A program made the translations under genes and the position numbers. A model generated the notes under the pieces. It searched no databases and was not told the DNA's origin. It saw only the letters and a program-made list of their open reading frames with translations. Positions 51,601-61,214 of a DNA stretch of 64,000 nt are shown in pieces. This stretch comes from Camelus bactrianus. Lineage: Eukaryota; Chordata; Mammalia; Artiodactyla; Camelidae. The stretch lies in assembly GCF_048773025.1 (NCBI RefSeq), contig NC_133571.1, positions 13,494,620 to 13,558,619 of the forward strand, in the 5' to 3' direction. Numbering within the stretch: the stretch's first letter is position 1; each line of letters opens with the position of its first letter.

Positions 51601-54475
51601 GACCTCTTTGGGAATTCTTGGTGATAGTTTCTAGTACCACATGAAAATTTTTACTTATAATTTAAATATAAAGCAAGATTATTTTCTTACTATTCTTTCC
51701 TTTTTTCATTTTCGGGTGAAGCTACAGATGCACTGAAAAGTAAGTTGATCAGTCTTTTCTGTTTGTCCTATCTGAGGAGGCAATTTGGTGGTAGGGGAGA
51801 AGGAATTGACTGAAGAAGATTAACCCCAAGAACTAAGGTCCTTCCAACATCACGTTGCCAAATCCCATTTTAGAAACATTCCAAATAGGGACTTTTATAG
51901 ATTTTATTTCTATCCTCCCCTTCCAAGTCTCCATGTTCATGCCTAAACTCTGAAGTCACCTTCAAAAAGTTATCTAGTGCCCCATTTACAGATCTCCCCT
52001 TTCAAACCCTCTAGCCTGCAGAGTTCCCTTTTGACAAGAAACTCTAAGATTGAGGATGACAGATGTCTTTCTGCATTTGTTTGGTTCTTTTGCTACCAGT
52101 TTTCCTTTTCTGAAATCTTACTGGTTTCTCCCTTTAACTTCCCTTCTCTTCCCTCCCATCTCCCAGCATATAAAGTCTCCATCTCTGGAAACAGAGTAGA
52201 GCTGACATGCCCTGAGGATTTTGAGACTGAACCATTAACTTGGGAAAAAAATAATCAAAAAATAGCTGATACTTATGAGAAGCACCTGTTACTGGATAAT
52301 TTTTCAGAAATGGAGAACAGTGGTTATTATACCTGCTCCACAAAGGAGAAGAAGAGTCATAGGATCTACCTGAAAGCAAGAGGTAATATAGGTCTTCAGA
52401 GCAATCACTTCTAGACTCTTTAGGGAGGACCATTTCAAAAGGGTATTCTCAGTATTTCCCCTAACCTGACTCACAATCCCCTGGCGTCTTTGTGCTCCTC
52501 CTACACTCATTCCCAGGACTGTCTGGAGCCACACAGCATGTGAGTATTGAAGGGAGAATTACCTTCATTTGTTCCTTCCTCATCTCCAGTGTCCTGTGTC
52601 TTCATTTTTTTTTTTTTTTTGCTGTTTTGTTTTGTTTTATGAGGGGGAGGTGATTGGGTCTATTTATTTATTTTTGGAGGAGGTACTGGGGATTGAACCC
52701 AGGACCTCGTGCATGCTAAGCATGGGCTCTACCACTTGAGCTATACCCTCCCTCCCTGTGTCTTCCTTTCTGGGTGATTTCCATTCTTCTTCCCGCACTC
52801 CCCATCCCCCTGCAGTGTGTGAGAACTGTGTGGAGGTGGATGTCACGGCAGTGGCCACAATCATCATAGTCGACATCTGCGTCACTCTGGGCTTGCTGCT
52901 GCTGGTGTATTACTGGAGCAAGAGAAGAAAGGTCAAGGCCAAGCCTGTGACAAGAGGAGCAGGTGCTGGCGGCAGGCCCAGGGGTAAGACCATGGAGGAG
53001 ATTTTGGCCAAGGGAGATGTCCACCTAGGGCCAGGAGGGGTGGCAGGTCCAGGCTAGGTCAAGACAGCTGTTGTAGAAGGTTCATGGTGTTGCCAAGATT
53101 GCTACAGAGTGTCCCATTTCAGATCATTCCTGACTTCCCACCCTAGAAAAGTGCAAAAAAGTTTATTAACAGGATGGGCTTCCTCAAATGCCTGTCACTG
53201 TTCTGGAGTAATCAGACTCCATTCCCCAGTCTTTGGGGAGAGAGACCTTGAGACATTAGTTCCTGCCCTTTCCCTGCCCTCCCGCCAATGTGGGAAAGGA
53301 AATAATGGAAGGACCTTGCGCTGAGGTCGCAGAATGATAAGAACAGTGTAGGGGTCATTACAGATGGGATTAAAGAAAGCAAAGAGAAAGGGCAGCTGAA
53401 ATGGGGAAGGGGAGAGGTAGAGGAGAGTTTGCCGTTCTTGATCTGGGTCTCATTCTCACAAGATTGGTCTTTCCTCATGGAAATGAATGCTTCCCCTCCC
53501 TCCTCTGCAGGACAAAACAGGGAGAGGCCACCACCTGTTCCCAATCCAGACTATGAGGTAACAAGGGATAGAGTGGGGGGAGGGATCTGCCCAGGGGAGA
53601 AGGGGACAGGTGGGACTGCCCACCTGGCCTGGCAGACACTGCACAGCCCCTCCCTCAGGGCTCCAGAACATCCCACCATGTGCCCACCTCTGCCTCTGTC
53701 ATGATAGAACAGGGTCATCTTAAAGGCAACAGGGCTTCTGCCACCATGGAGTAGTCGGGGTGGAGGTCAAGGTGCCACTCCTCTTTCTCAGTCCTATTCA
53801 TTAGCTGGGACACAGCCATGGGAAATACCATACACGCAAACTCTAGAGCAAGAAACTCATGACTGATGCCCCACCAGCATGCCCCAGCACAGTCCTACCA
53901 GTTGTTGAAATATAAAAATATTTCACTGGTAAATAGCCCCAAGCTTCCCCCTCCGCCAACATACACTGCCAGATGTCACAGCCTCTCCCCCAATGGACCG
54001 CCTCTTGATTTGGCAATAAAGAGTTAATGCCTGGCATAGCAGAGAGCCACCAGGATTGTTCTGATTGGTTGGTGTGTCTGCACTACCATTAAATATTTTG
54101 AATATCACACCTGGACAAACTCAACAAATGTTTATTAAGCACCGGCCAAGCAAGCAATATTCACTTTCGCACAAGTGACTCCATTTAATTCTGATAAAAG
54201 CCCTGAGAGGTGGGTCTTTAGTTTCTCATTTTTGAGATGGGAAAGCTGAGGCTCACAGCTGTGTGACCAGATCAAATCTCTTACCAGTCAAGCCTGCCTC
54301 TTGACTTCCAGCCCAAAGTTCTTTTCATTGCACTGAAGCTAGATCTTCAGAGGCCCTTCTTTCTCAGGAAATACTTCTCCCCACACTGCTGACCACCCCA
54401 TTTCTATTCCACCCACAGCCCATCCGGAAAGGCCAGCGGGACCTATATTCTGGCCTGAATCAGAGAGGCATCTGA
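45610..54475 (+). CDS. CD3E: CD3E, T-cell surface glycoprotein CD3 epsilon chain, complete
   Basis: Invariant signalling subunit of the T-cell receptor; pairs with CD3-delta and CD3-gamma. Coding exons are 45610..45658, 47658..47678, 48939..48953, 51728..51739, 52167..52382, 52816..52983, 53511..53557 and 54419..54475: 585 bp, 194 residues. Features in order: signal peptide about 1-21; short acidic N-terminus 22-32; Ig domain with Cys47 and Cys89; stalk CxxC Cys106/Cys109; membrane helix about 114-137 with buried Asp124; basic stretch KRRKVKAKP; proline-rich [10 protein letters not shown] (Nck-binding in human); ITAM Tyr175 EPI and Tyr186 SGL; end NQRGI. Human ends NQRRI, part of its ER-retention signal. 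Residues 77-79 (NFS) form a sequon not present in human as I recall it. All junctions keep phase. Confidence 0.98.
46220..46450 (-). repeat. MIR SINE (CD3E intron)
   Basis: ATTTATTGAGTGCCTGGTACC, TTATTTTACAAAGAAACTG, then CAGACAGTTAGTAAGCG. Confidence 0.65.
46565..46730. repeat. MER5A-like hAT element (CD3E intron)
   Basis: GGTTTCTCAAGCTTGAACATGC, CGAATCACCAGGGGACCTTG, GGGACCTGCAATTCTGC. Confidence 0.7.
46986..47091 (+). repeat. Camelid SINE (Vic-1 type)
   Basis: GAGTATAACTCAGTGGTAGAGTG and GCTTAGTATGCACGAGG with an AAAAACAAAAAC tail. GAATCCAA flanks it on both sides. Confidence 0.92.
47658..47678 (+). CDS. CD3E: CD3E microexon, 21 bp
   Basis: TTCCTAG|TTGGCACTTGGGGGCAAGAAG|GTAAGA; encodes VGTWGQE across phase-1 junctions, the end of the signal peptide and the first mature residues. 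Confidence 0.93.
48432..48549 (-). repeat. Camelid SINE (Vic-1 type)
   Basis: GGGGAGGGTAATTAGG, GGGGACTGAACCCAGGCCC, CACTGAGCTATACCCTCCCC. Flanks GGTTGATTTTG / GGCTGACTTTTG look like a worn target duplication. Confidence 0.92.
48595..48740 (-). repeat. L1 LINE 3' end
   Basis: TAGCTTTATTGGGATATAGTTGACATATAAC, reverse of an L1 tail, in a CD3E intron. Confidence 0.75.
48939..48953 (+). CDS. CD3E: CD3E microexon, 15 bp
   Basis: CTTTTCAG|ACTCTGAAGAAACTG|GTAAGA; encodes DSEET, phase 1 to phase 1. Confidence 0.88.
49215..49315 (+). repeat. L2 LINE 3' end
   Basis: TTGAAGGCAGAGATGTCGTC, CCCAGTGCCTGGCACATAGTAGGTACTCAATGAA. Confidence 0.8.
49350..49590 (-). repeat. L2-like LINE, reverse orientation
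   Basis: GGGAAGGCTCCCCAGAGGAGGTGATTCTTGAGCTGAG and CTTAGGCAGAGGAG. Confidence 0.6.
49590..49800 (+). repeat. MIR SINE
   Basis: GGTTAAGAGTCTAACTCTG, GAATAATTCACTTCTCTGTGCC, GGGTTGTTATGAGGACTGAATG. Confidence 0.7.
50315..50444 (+). repeat. Camelid SINE (Vic-1 type) with target-site duplication
   Basis: GGGATAACCCAGGGGTTAGAG, GGTTCAATCCTCAG, AAATAAATAAACC and CCTCCCCCC. Flanked by AAAATATTATCA at 50303-50314 and 50445-50456. Confidence 0.94.
50630..50830 (-). repeat. MIR SINE
   Basis: CATTTAATTCTCACAAATACCCTGTGAGGTAGG, CAGATGAAGAAACTGAAGG, GTCACACAGCC. Confidence 0.75.
50840..51720. other. CD3E intron, unrecognised part
   Basis: Nothing identified. A 115-residue frame at 50767..51114 lacks any domain and overlaps a MIR. 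Confidence 0.5.
51728..51739 (+). CDS. CD3E: CD3E microexon, 12 bp
   Basis: GAAGCTACAG|ATGCACTGAAAA|GTAAGT; encodes DALK, phase 1 to phase 1. The pyrimidine tract lies about 15 bases upstream rather than adjacent, so inclusion may be incomplete. Confidence 0.8.
52167..52382 (+). CDS. CD3E: CD3E Ig-domain exon
   Basis: 216 bp. Acceptor CATCTCCCAG|CATAT, donor [26 protein letters not shown] through [16 protein letters not shown] to LKAR. Confidence 0.96.
52604..52755 (-). repeat. Camelid SINE (Vic-1 type) in CD3E intron 5 (between the Ig and stalk exons)
   Basis: Reverse-orientation copy (GGGGATTGAACCCAGGACC, CTTGAGCTATACCCTCC) with its poly(T) on the left. Flanked by CTGTGTCTTC at 52594-52603 and 52756-52765. 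Its right edge lies 60 bp before the acceptor of the next exon. Confidence 0.95.
52816..52983 (+). CDS. CD3E: CD3E stalk, membrane and basic-stretch exon
   Basis: 168 bp. Acceptor CCCCTGCAG|TGTGTG, donor [31 protein letters not shown] to [10 protein letters not shown]. Confidence 0.97.
52984..54110. other. Last CD3E introns, unrecognised parts
   Basis: Apart from the 47-bp exon at 53511, nothing beyond GC-moderate unique DNA is seen here. Confidence 0.5.
53511..53557 (+). CDS. CD3E: CD3E proline-rich / first ITAM tyrosine exon
   Basis: 47 bp, ends in phase 0. Acceptor CTCTGCAG|GACAAAAC, donor [27 protein letters not shown]. Confidence 0.97.
54115..54340 (-). repeat. MIR SINE
   Basis: CATTTAATTCTGATAAAAGCCCTGAGAGG, GAAAGCTGAGGCTCACAG, in the last CD3E intron. 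Confidence 0.6.
54419..54475 (+). CDS. CD3E: CD3E last coding exon
   Basis: Acceptor [33 protein letters not shown] then TGA. Confidence 0.98.
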   Translation, partial: PIRKGQRDLYSGLNQRGI

Positions 54476-55095
54476 CAGTTCCCTGAAGACACTGTCTCCC
54501 AGTGACACAGGTCTGGCTCCCTCCAGGCTTGCTACTCCCTGCTCCCTGGACAAATCTTGGACCCCACAGGAGGATTGTTCCTCTGCCTTGTGGCGAACTC
54601 ACACCCTGCAGCCTTGCCCCCAGCTGCCTCCTTCCTGCCTTCCCTGCTGGCACCCAGTCTAAGCATGTTGCTGCTTCATTATCCTTTGAAGCATCATCGA
54701 TGCTCACCCCTCACGCCTGGGCTGCCGTCTTGTCAGGATATTTATTTCTGTTCTTCACCACCACCACCCCAAATTCCTTCCTTCCCCAGTGGATGTTACT
54801 TCTCCCATCAGTTCCCTCCTTTTCCTGTGTAGAAGTTACCCCATCCTAACTGTTCCATCAACCCTTCTATGTTTCTAGCTCTCTCCTAGGTGACCCTCTG
54901 TGGGGATGGACTGGGTAAATATTGGCAGATGTCTTGCCCTGTTCACAGACCCTGACCCAGAGCTAGCCCTGTGCTCCCTCCCTCCTGGTCTCCACTGCAG
55001 GCTCCTAGATGGCCATTTGCATCTCCTCGAATGTGCTAACCTCCTTCTCAGCTGAGAGAGGAAAGAAATAAAGTGTATTTGGCTAAAAGAGTTGC
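54476..55095 (+). other. CD3E: CD3E 3'UTR
   Basis: About 0.6 kb, ending shortly after an AATAAA hexamer at 55067. Confidence 0.8.
55067..55072 (+). terminator. CD3E: CD3E poly(A) signal AATAAA
   Basis: AAGAAATAAAGTGTATTTGG; cleavage expected near 55090. Confidence 0.85.
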
Positions 55096-55273
55096 TGTCC
55101 CTATTTTCTGGGAGGCCCTTAGAGGCTGTCTTGTTTCCTGAGATCACTGGTCCTCCCTCCCTTTGACTATGTTCCCAGCATCCCAAATGCAGGTACTACC
55201 TGTTTTCACAGCTGAAGCAGGTGTTATCTGAAGCTCTCTTTGGAGAGAGCATCTGGGAATAAATCAAACAGAA

Positions 55274-55365
55274 AAAGAGAAGGAGAGAGGGAAGGAAGGG
55301 AGGGAAGGAGGAGGGAAGGAAAGGAGAAAAGAAGGAAAGAAGGGAAAGAAAGAGATAAAAAGAGA
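55274..55365. repeat. Purine microsatellite (GGAA/GAGA)n
   Basis: Nearly pure A/G on the CD3E sense strand, about 200 bp beyond the CD3E poly(A) signal. Confidence 0.9.
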
Positions 55366-55379
55366 GCAAGGAAATGATC

Positions 55380-56180
55380 CATCATTTTATTAACATCTTT
55401 TGGAGAAACATCAAAGATGGTGGAGAGTACCCGATGGGTCCCTGATGGAGTAGTCAGTTCAGAAAATGGGTGAGACAGAGATGGAGGCCTTAAAAGGCAG
55501 ACAGAGGAGAGGAGGTGAAGGTGCAAAGGGAGGTGGGGGACACATTTCCACAAGCTGTCTCAAAAAGGAAGCGCCTCCGCTGAGCCTGGGCTGGGGAGGT
55601 GGGGGAAGGAGACAGCTTCTCCTTCTGCACTGCGAGAGGCAGCAGCCTGCAGCCAGAAGCAGCTGTGGTTTAGCGGCCAGGATGTGGGCTGCGCTCTGAG
55701 TGGGGTGATGGGTGCTGCAGCAGCAGAGGAGGGTGTGGGAGGGCTTCTTTCTCTGTCTCCCAGAGCACACACTCAACTTGGCAGAGAGAAAAGGTCAGAG
55801 TGTTGAGGACCTCTCAGCCCAGCTCAAATCAGCGGGCTCTGTTCTCTCCCTCTTTGCACTCAGAAACCTCCCTGCTGACCACAGGACTATTTAAGAGTGT
55901 GACCATGACTGAAAAAGCCATTTGTCCTTAGCAGCCCCCCACACACTGTACACATTCAGCCTTGGTCTTGTGGCTACAGTTACTATATTTTGGTCCCTTT
56001 TGAAGCTACTTCTTTCCCTGTAAGTACTCAACACTTAAGCTCAAAAGGAGTCTCTGTGATGTTGACCATCATCACTAGCTTCTGATCAGCAGACTGGCCC
56101 CGGGATTGGGGGGTGGTGCAGTTCTGTCCCAGGTATATTTGATGGTACCAGTCAAGGGAGGTGTGGGTCAGCATGATGAA
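55380..56180. other. Intergenic stretch downstream of CD3E
   Basis: No gene or repeat recognised. In mouse a T-cell enhancer lies just 3' of Cd3e; this is the corresponding position, but I identify no decisive motif cluster. Confidence 0.35.
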
Positions 56181-56405
56181 AGCAATAATATCTAACATTT
56201 AGGAAGCATGTATATGCTCTAGAAATTGCACTTAGCACCTGCATTTCATTTAAACGACCTCGACAAGGTAGATGTTGTTTTCCTCATTTTACAGATGAAG
56301 ATACAGGGGCTCAAAGGTGTTAATTAGTTCACCTAAGTTGCACAGTTAGTGAGGGACAGAGCTGGAATTAGCAGCCACAGCTGTCCAACTCCAACGCTCT
56401 GAACA
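56180..56405 (-). repeat. MIR SINE
   Basis: TTTTCCTCATTTTACAGATGAAG and TTGCACAGTTAGTGAGGGACAGAGC. Confidence 0.75.
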
Positions 56406-56829
56406 GCTACCCAGTGCCAACTGTGATCGTTAAAAATGCTATGTTTTCCTGACTTTAAAACTCTGTATTTAATTGCTTAGGTGTTCCTTCCATGAGTACT
56501 TTTCTAATCACTCATGTGGGAGACCAAAACTGGGGTAAGTACTAAGAGGATGCAAACAGTTCCTGTCTTCAAGGAGCTTACAATTATATGAGTGGCCAAG
56601 TATGCAAAAAGTTAAACAGTAACAGAACAAATGTGATTAAGCCTAAGGGTGCAACAGACTTGCTGCCAGTGTTCCCAGGAGGCACTGATAAGGCTGAGGT
56701 GGTGGAGGAAGCCTCCATGGAGGAGGAAAGACCTGATCTGGGACTTGAAGGGAAGGATGAATAGAATTTGAAGACAAAGGAGAATGTTGTCCACTCACTG
56801 GAGATGAAATAGATAAATAAAATATCCCG

Positions 56830-57125
56830 TTAGCTGTTAAATAAATTGAATTGAGAGTTAAAGATCTTTCCACAAAGAAAACTTCAGACCAAGATGGTTT
56901 CCTTGGTGAAATCTACTAAACATTTTTTTTTGAAGTGTAGTTGATCTACAATGTTAGTTTCAGGGGTACAGCAAAGCGATTCAATTATACATATACATAA
57001 ATATACATATATTTTTTTCAGTGTAATCTACCAAACATTTAATGGAGAAATAATACCAATTCTATACAAGCCTTTTCAGAAACGCGAAGAGAATACTTCC
57101 AACTCATTCCAAAGAGACCAAATTT
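56830..57125 (+). repeat. L1 LINE ORF2 fragment, interrupted
   Basis: L1 text AGATGGTTTCCTTGGTGAAATC and TAATACCAATTCTATACAAGCC. Split at about 56927-57025 by a second, antisense L1 tail; continues beyond the LTR at 58004. Confidence 0.75.
56927..57025 (-). repeat. Truncated L1 3' end nested in older L1
   Basis: GAAGTGTAGTTGATCTACAATG, TTTCAGGGGTACAGCAAAGCGATTC on the minus strand. Flanked by ATCTACTAAACATTT / ATCTACCAAACATTT. Confidence 0.8.
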
Positions 57126-58003
57126 ATCCTGTGTAATGGTTAATTATATATGTCAACTTGGCTGAGTCACAATACCCAGGTAGTTGGTCAAACACATTTG
57201 GATTGCGTTGTGAAGGTATTTTTTAGCTGAGATTAACACTGCCAACTAAAAATTGGCACTTGTCATCTGCCCCTGCTTGGATTTAATCATGATCTGCTGC
57301 AGCCACTGACCTCCAAACCTCCCTGAAAGGATTTCAGGGTGGAGATCAGGAATGAGGCACTCTGTGCTCTGGGAAAACTGGCAGAACAGACTTACAGCTA
57401 GTTAGATATTTTCAGGAGGTTTTATGAGCCCAAATTCTTGTGTCTCCTCATATCTAGAAAAGCACTAAAATAATTAATGGTGACATCTGCTCCTTGTGAC
57501 TAGCTGCAAGCCTCTGCATAAATGTGTGCTTGACTGCACGTACCCCACTTCACTGTAATCATATCTAATACTGAGTTCCCCCCTGCCACTTCAGAGCAGC
57601 TCCTCAGAGCTATCTGAGATGCTGTTTCCCAGGTTATAGTCCTCATTTTGCCCTAAATAAAACTTAACCCACAACTCTCACATTGTGTGATTTGATAAAA
57701 AACATTTAAGTCAGTAGACTTTGAGGAAAGCAGATTACCTTCTATATTATAGGTGAGCCTCACCCAATCAGTGAAAGCCTTAAGAAAAAATAGACTGAAG
57801 TCCTCTGAGGAAGAGGGAGCTCTCTCTGCCTGTAGACTACCTTTGGGCTCAACCTGCAACATCAATCCTTCCCTGGGTCTCCAGCCTGCCAGCCCACCCT
57901 GCAGATTTTGGACTTGCCAGCTTCACAATTGCATGAGCTGATTCCTTAAAATAAATCTCTCTCTTCTATCTTCTCTTTCTGTGCATATATACATGTACAT
58001 CCT
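57126..58003 (+). mobile_element. ERVL-type LTR fossil (MLT2-like), itself interrupted by a second LTR-like element
   Basis: The outer LTR has ATGGTTAATTATATATGTCAACTTGGC at the left and CTTCACAATTGCATGAGC, ATAAATCTCTCTC at the right, both typical of MLT2. The middle (about 57243-57697) is a different LTR-like sequence ending near CCCTAAATAAAACTTAACCC. No internal retroviral genes. Old; sits inside an L1. Confidence 0.75.
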
Positions 58004-59480
58004 ATCAAAACCAGACAAAGACATTACAAGAAAAGAAAGTTGCAGACGAATATTCCTTATGAAAAAATGCAAAAATTCTTCACAAAATTTTAGTAAATTT
58101 AATCTAGTAATATATAAAAAGAATAATACATAATGACCAAGTACAGTTTATTTCAGGAATACAGGATTGGTTTAACAAATCATGCTGCCAATGTAATTTA
58201 CCATATTAACAGACAAAAAAAAAAAGTAAAACCATATAATCAACTCAATGGCTGCAGAAGAAACATGTGACAACCCTCAACAACTATTTTTGCTAAAAAT
58301 TCTCAGCAAACTAGAAAGAGAAGGGAACGACCTCAACCTACTAGATGGCATCTAACAAAAACCTACAGCCAACATCATACTTAATGATGAAAGACAATGC
58401 TTTCCTCCTAAGGTCACAAATAAGACAAGGAGGTCCTTTCTCCACTTCGGCTCAACATTGTACTGGAGGTTCTAGCAGTGCAATAAGCCAAGAAACAGAA
58501 GTAAAAGACATCCAGGTTGGAAATGGAAATGTTGGAAATTAAAAACTGCCTTTATTCACAAACAACATGATCTTCTATGGAGAAAATCTAATCTAATGGG
58601 ATCTACCAAAAAAAAAAAAAAGCTGCTAGAATTAATAAATGAGTTTAGGAAGTTTTCAGGGTAGAAGATCAATATACAAAAAGTAATTGTATTTCTATGT
58701 ACTTTCGATGAACAGTTGGAAATGGAATTTTTAAAAATACCATACACACTTAGGAATAAATCTGGCAAAAGACATATTCATGAACTGGAAGACTCAGTAG
58801 CATTAGGATGTCAGTTCTCCCCCAAATGGTCTATAAATTCAATGCAATCCTCACCAAAATCTCAGAAGGCGTTTTGTAGTAATAGAAGCTAATTCACAGA
58901 GGACTGCAAAGGACCTAGAATAACCGAACTACTTTCTTTAAGAGTTGCATCCCAGCCATCCTACTCTTGAGTATTCATCCAATAAAAATAAAAACATATG
59001 TCCTTGTGTACATGATTTATATAAAGACATATATGAATATTCATAGCAGCTTAATTTGTAACAGCCAAAACCAGGAAATACTCAAAAGACAATCAAGAGG
59101 TGAATGGATAAACAACATGTGGTATATCCATACAATGGACTACTACTGAACATTAAACAGGAATGAACCATTGATAGATGCAACAACATGGATGAATTTC
59201 AAAATAATTATGCTGAGCGTAAGAAGCTAGATCAAAAAAGGGTGCATATTATTTCATTCATATAAAACTCTAGAAAAATGGAAACTAATCTATAATGACA
59301 GAAAGCATTTCAGTGGTTGCCTGGAGGGTTGGAGGATAAGGAGAAGAAGGAGGGCACAATTGTTCAGGATGTTGGGTAGGTTCATAACTATCAACTGTGG
59401 TGATGTTTCACAAGTGTACACATATGCCAAAACTTATCAAATTTTATACTTTAAATATATGCAGTTTATTCATGTCAATT
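58004..59480 (+). repeat. L1 LINE ORF2 end and 3' end
   Basis: AAAACCAGACAAAGACATTAC, CCATATTAACAGACAAAA, ATTCATAGCAGCTTAATTTG and TGTACACATATGCCAAAACTTATC. Probably one old L1 continuing from 57125, with many breaks. Confidence 0.85.
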
Positions 59481-59497
59481 GGCTCCAGTAAAGCTGT

Positions 59498-59590
59498 ATT
59501 TTATTTTATTTTATTTTATTTTTTTTATTTTATTTTATTTTATTTTATTTTATTTTATTTATTTGGAGGGGGAGGAGATGAGATCATTTA
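59498..59590 (-). repeat. (TTTTA)n microsatellite with a Vic-1 SINE stub
   Basis: Pentamer repeat followed by TTTATTTGGAGGGGGAGGAGATG, the 3' end of a reverse Vic-1 SINE. The SINE body is missing. Confidence 0.8.
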
Positions 59591-59759
59591 TTGACCTAGA
59601 CCCCCTTCGTAGGACTTTCTCTGCACTGTCCATTTCTTCAAGGACCCTGTGATGCAGGTGCTCCCCTGGCTCCATTTTGCAGATGAGGAGTATTTTAAAA
59701 GCACAAAAAAATGAGAGCTGAAGGGACCCAAAATTCCAGAAGGGCTCAGGTGAAGGGTA

Positions 59760-59922
59760 GAATTTCTCAACCTTGGCTTCACATTAGAATCACTATAGGC
59801 AGTTTTACAAGTCCTGATTTTCCAGCCCAATATAATCAGAATCTCTGGGGGTGACACCCCCGCCATCAGTACTTTGAAAGCTACCCAGGAGATTCCAATG
59901 TGCAGCCAATGTGGAGAACTGG
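59760..59922 (+). repeat. MER5A hAT element
   Basis: Nearly full copy: TTCTCAACCTTGGCTTCACATTAGAATCAC, ATAATCAGAATCTCTGGGGG, GATTCCAATGTGCAGCC. Forms part of a long open frame on the other strand. Confidence 0.88.
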
Positions 59923-59929
59923 TGAGCAG

Positions 59930-61214
59930 CATAGGGGGATGTAAGGGCATATGAGAGCACAGGGTCAAAGGAAGTGAGCAGGGCGTGGGAAGGGTACAAG
60001 CATTGGTGCAATACAAGCCATGGAAGGACTGCTCAAGGTGGAGGCATCCAGGGTGAAAGTCGGGTCTAGGGCTAGGAGGACTGCAGTAGTAGGGATATAA
60101 AGGGTAGGAATCAATCATAACCATGAATGAAGCATGTATGAATTGGAAGTTCATTCTGTCTCTAACAAACTTAGGGTCTACGTATACCTCGAGGAGATAG
60201 TGGGCAGAATCATCCAGATCTCTGGCTGATGTGGTTGTTAATTCTTTTCTCCTTTGGGAACCCTGGTCTAAGAAAGTCCCACTCATTAAACTTCTGAAGT
60301 TCTCTGAATTACTCTTAGAAAACAAAAATAGGAGTTCCTACCCATGGTAGACAGGAATGGACATAAAGCACATCAAAGAGTAAGTGGCTTCAATTCTTCC
60401 TGTAAATCTTCTAGAGTGTCTCTGAGTTAGGGCTGCTTCAGAATCACCTGGAGACCCAAAAGTGCCCCAAAAGGGACCCGAGTGTCTATATTTTTAATAA
60501 ATCTCAAAGTTCCAGAACCACCGCTAACCCACTGGCTGAAGATGACATCTATTGAAAATATCCCAAGCCCCTATCCAGTCTAGACTCCAGCTTTCCAGGT
60601 GGGTGGAGAAGGACAATGTGTTTTAATTGATGAAGGCTTTCTGATGTCAGTTTATCATGCAGAAGGCAGGAGCAGGGCAAGGACAGGTTCTGGGTGAAGA
60701 AAATAGAATGGTACCTTCTACATAGGGGAAAAGGTTACTGAAGGGGCTTCCCCTGAGACCTCCTTGTAGGTAGTGGCTAACACTCCATGGGGGTCATAAA
60801 GCCAAAGCCAGCCCCTTAGCAGAAGTGGGACTTTGTCATATGCACTCGGAGCCTTGATAAGAAGTGATCCCAGGGCCCTTAATATCTCTGCCACCTTCAC
60901 TCACAATGTCATGGAAACTTCTGTGTGGCTGGGTCCCTAAACACAGCAGCCCGCCCTCCACTATGGTGAGAAAGTCAATGCTGTGGAAGGGTTGTAATAG
61001 GGGACTAGAGCCAAGAGGCTGATCCTGAACCCAGGGAGCCCACCAGGCCAGAAACACCAGTGGGCCAGGATATGGTGGGAGACTGCCTATTGCACCATCC
61101 ATGTGGGGCAGAGGAAGGGAAGGAGTGAAGGACGGACGCAGGTGGCTGGGTGGGGCAAGGGCCCAGCCAAGTCAGGACAACTCCCATGCTTTGCCCAGAA
61201 GCCTTCAAAAGTCC
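59930..61214. other. Intergenic stretch between CD3E and CD3D
   Basis: No conserved gene. A 245-codon open frame on the minus strand (59588..60325) is present but overlaps the MER5A copy and has no recognised domain. Confidence 0.5.
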
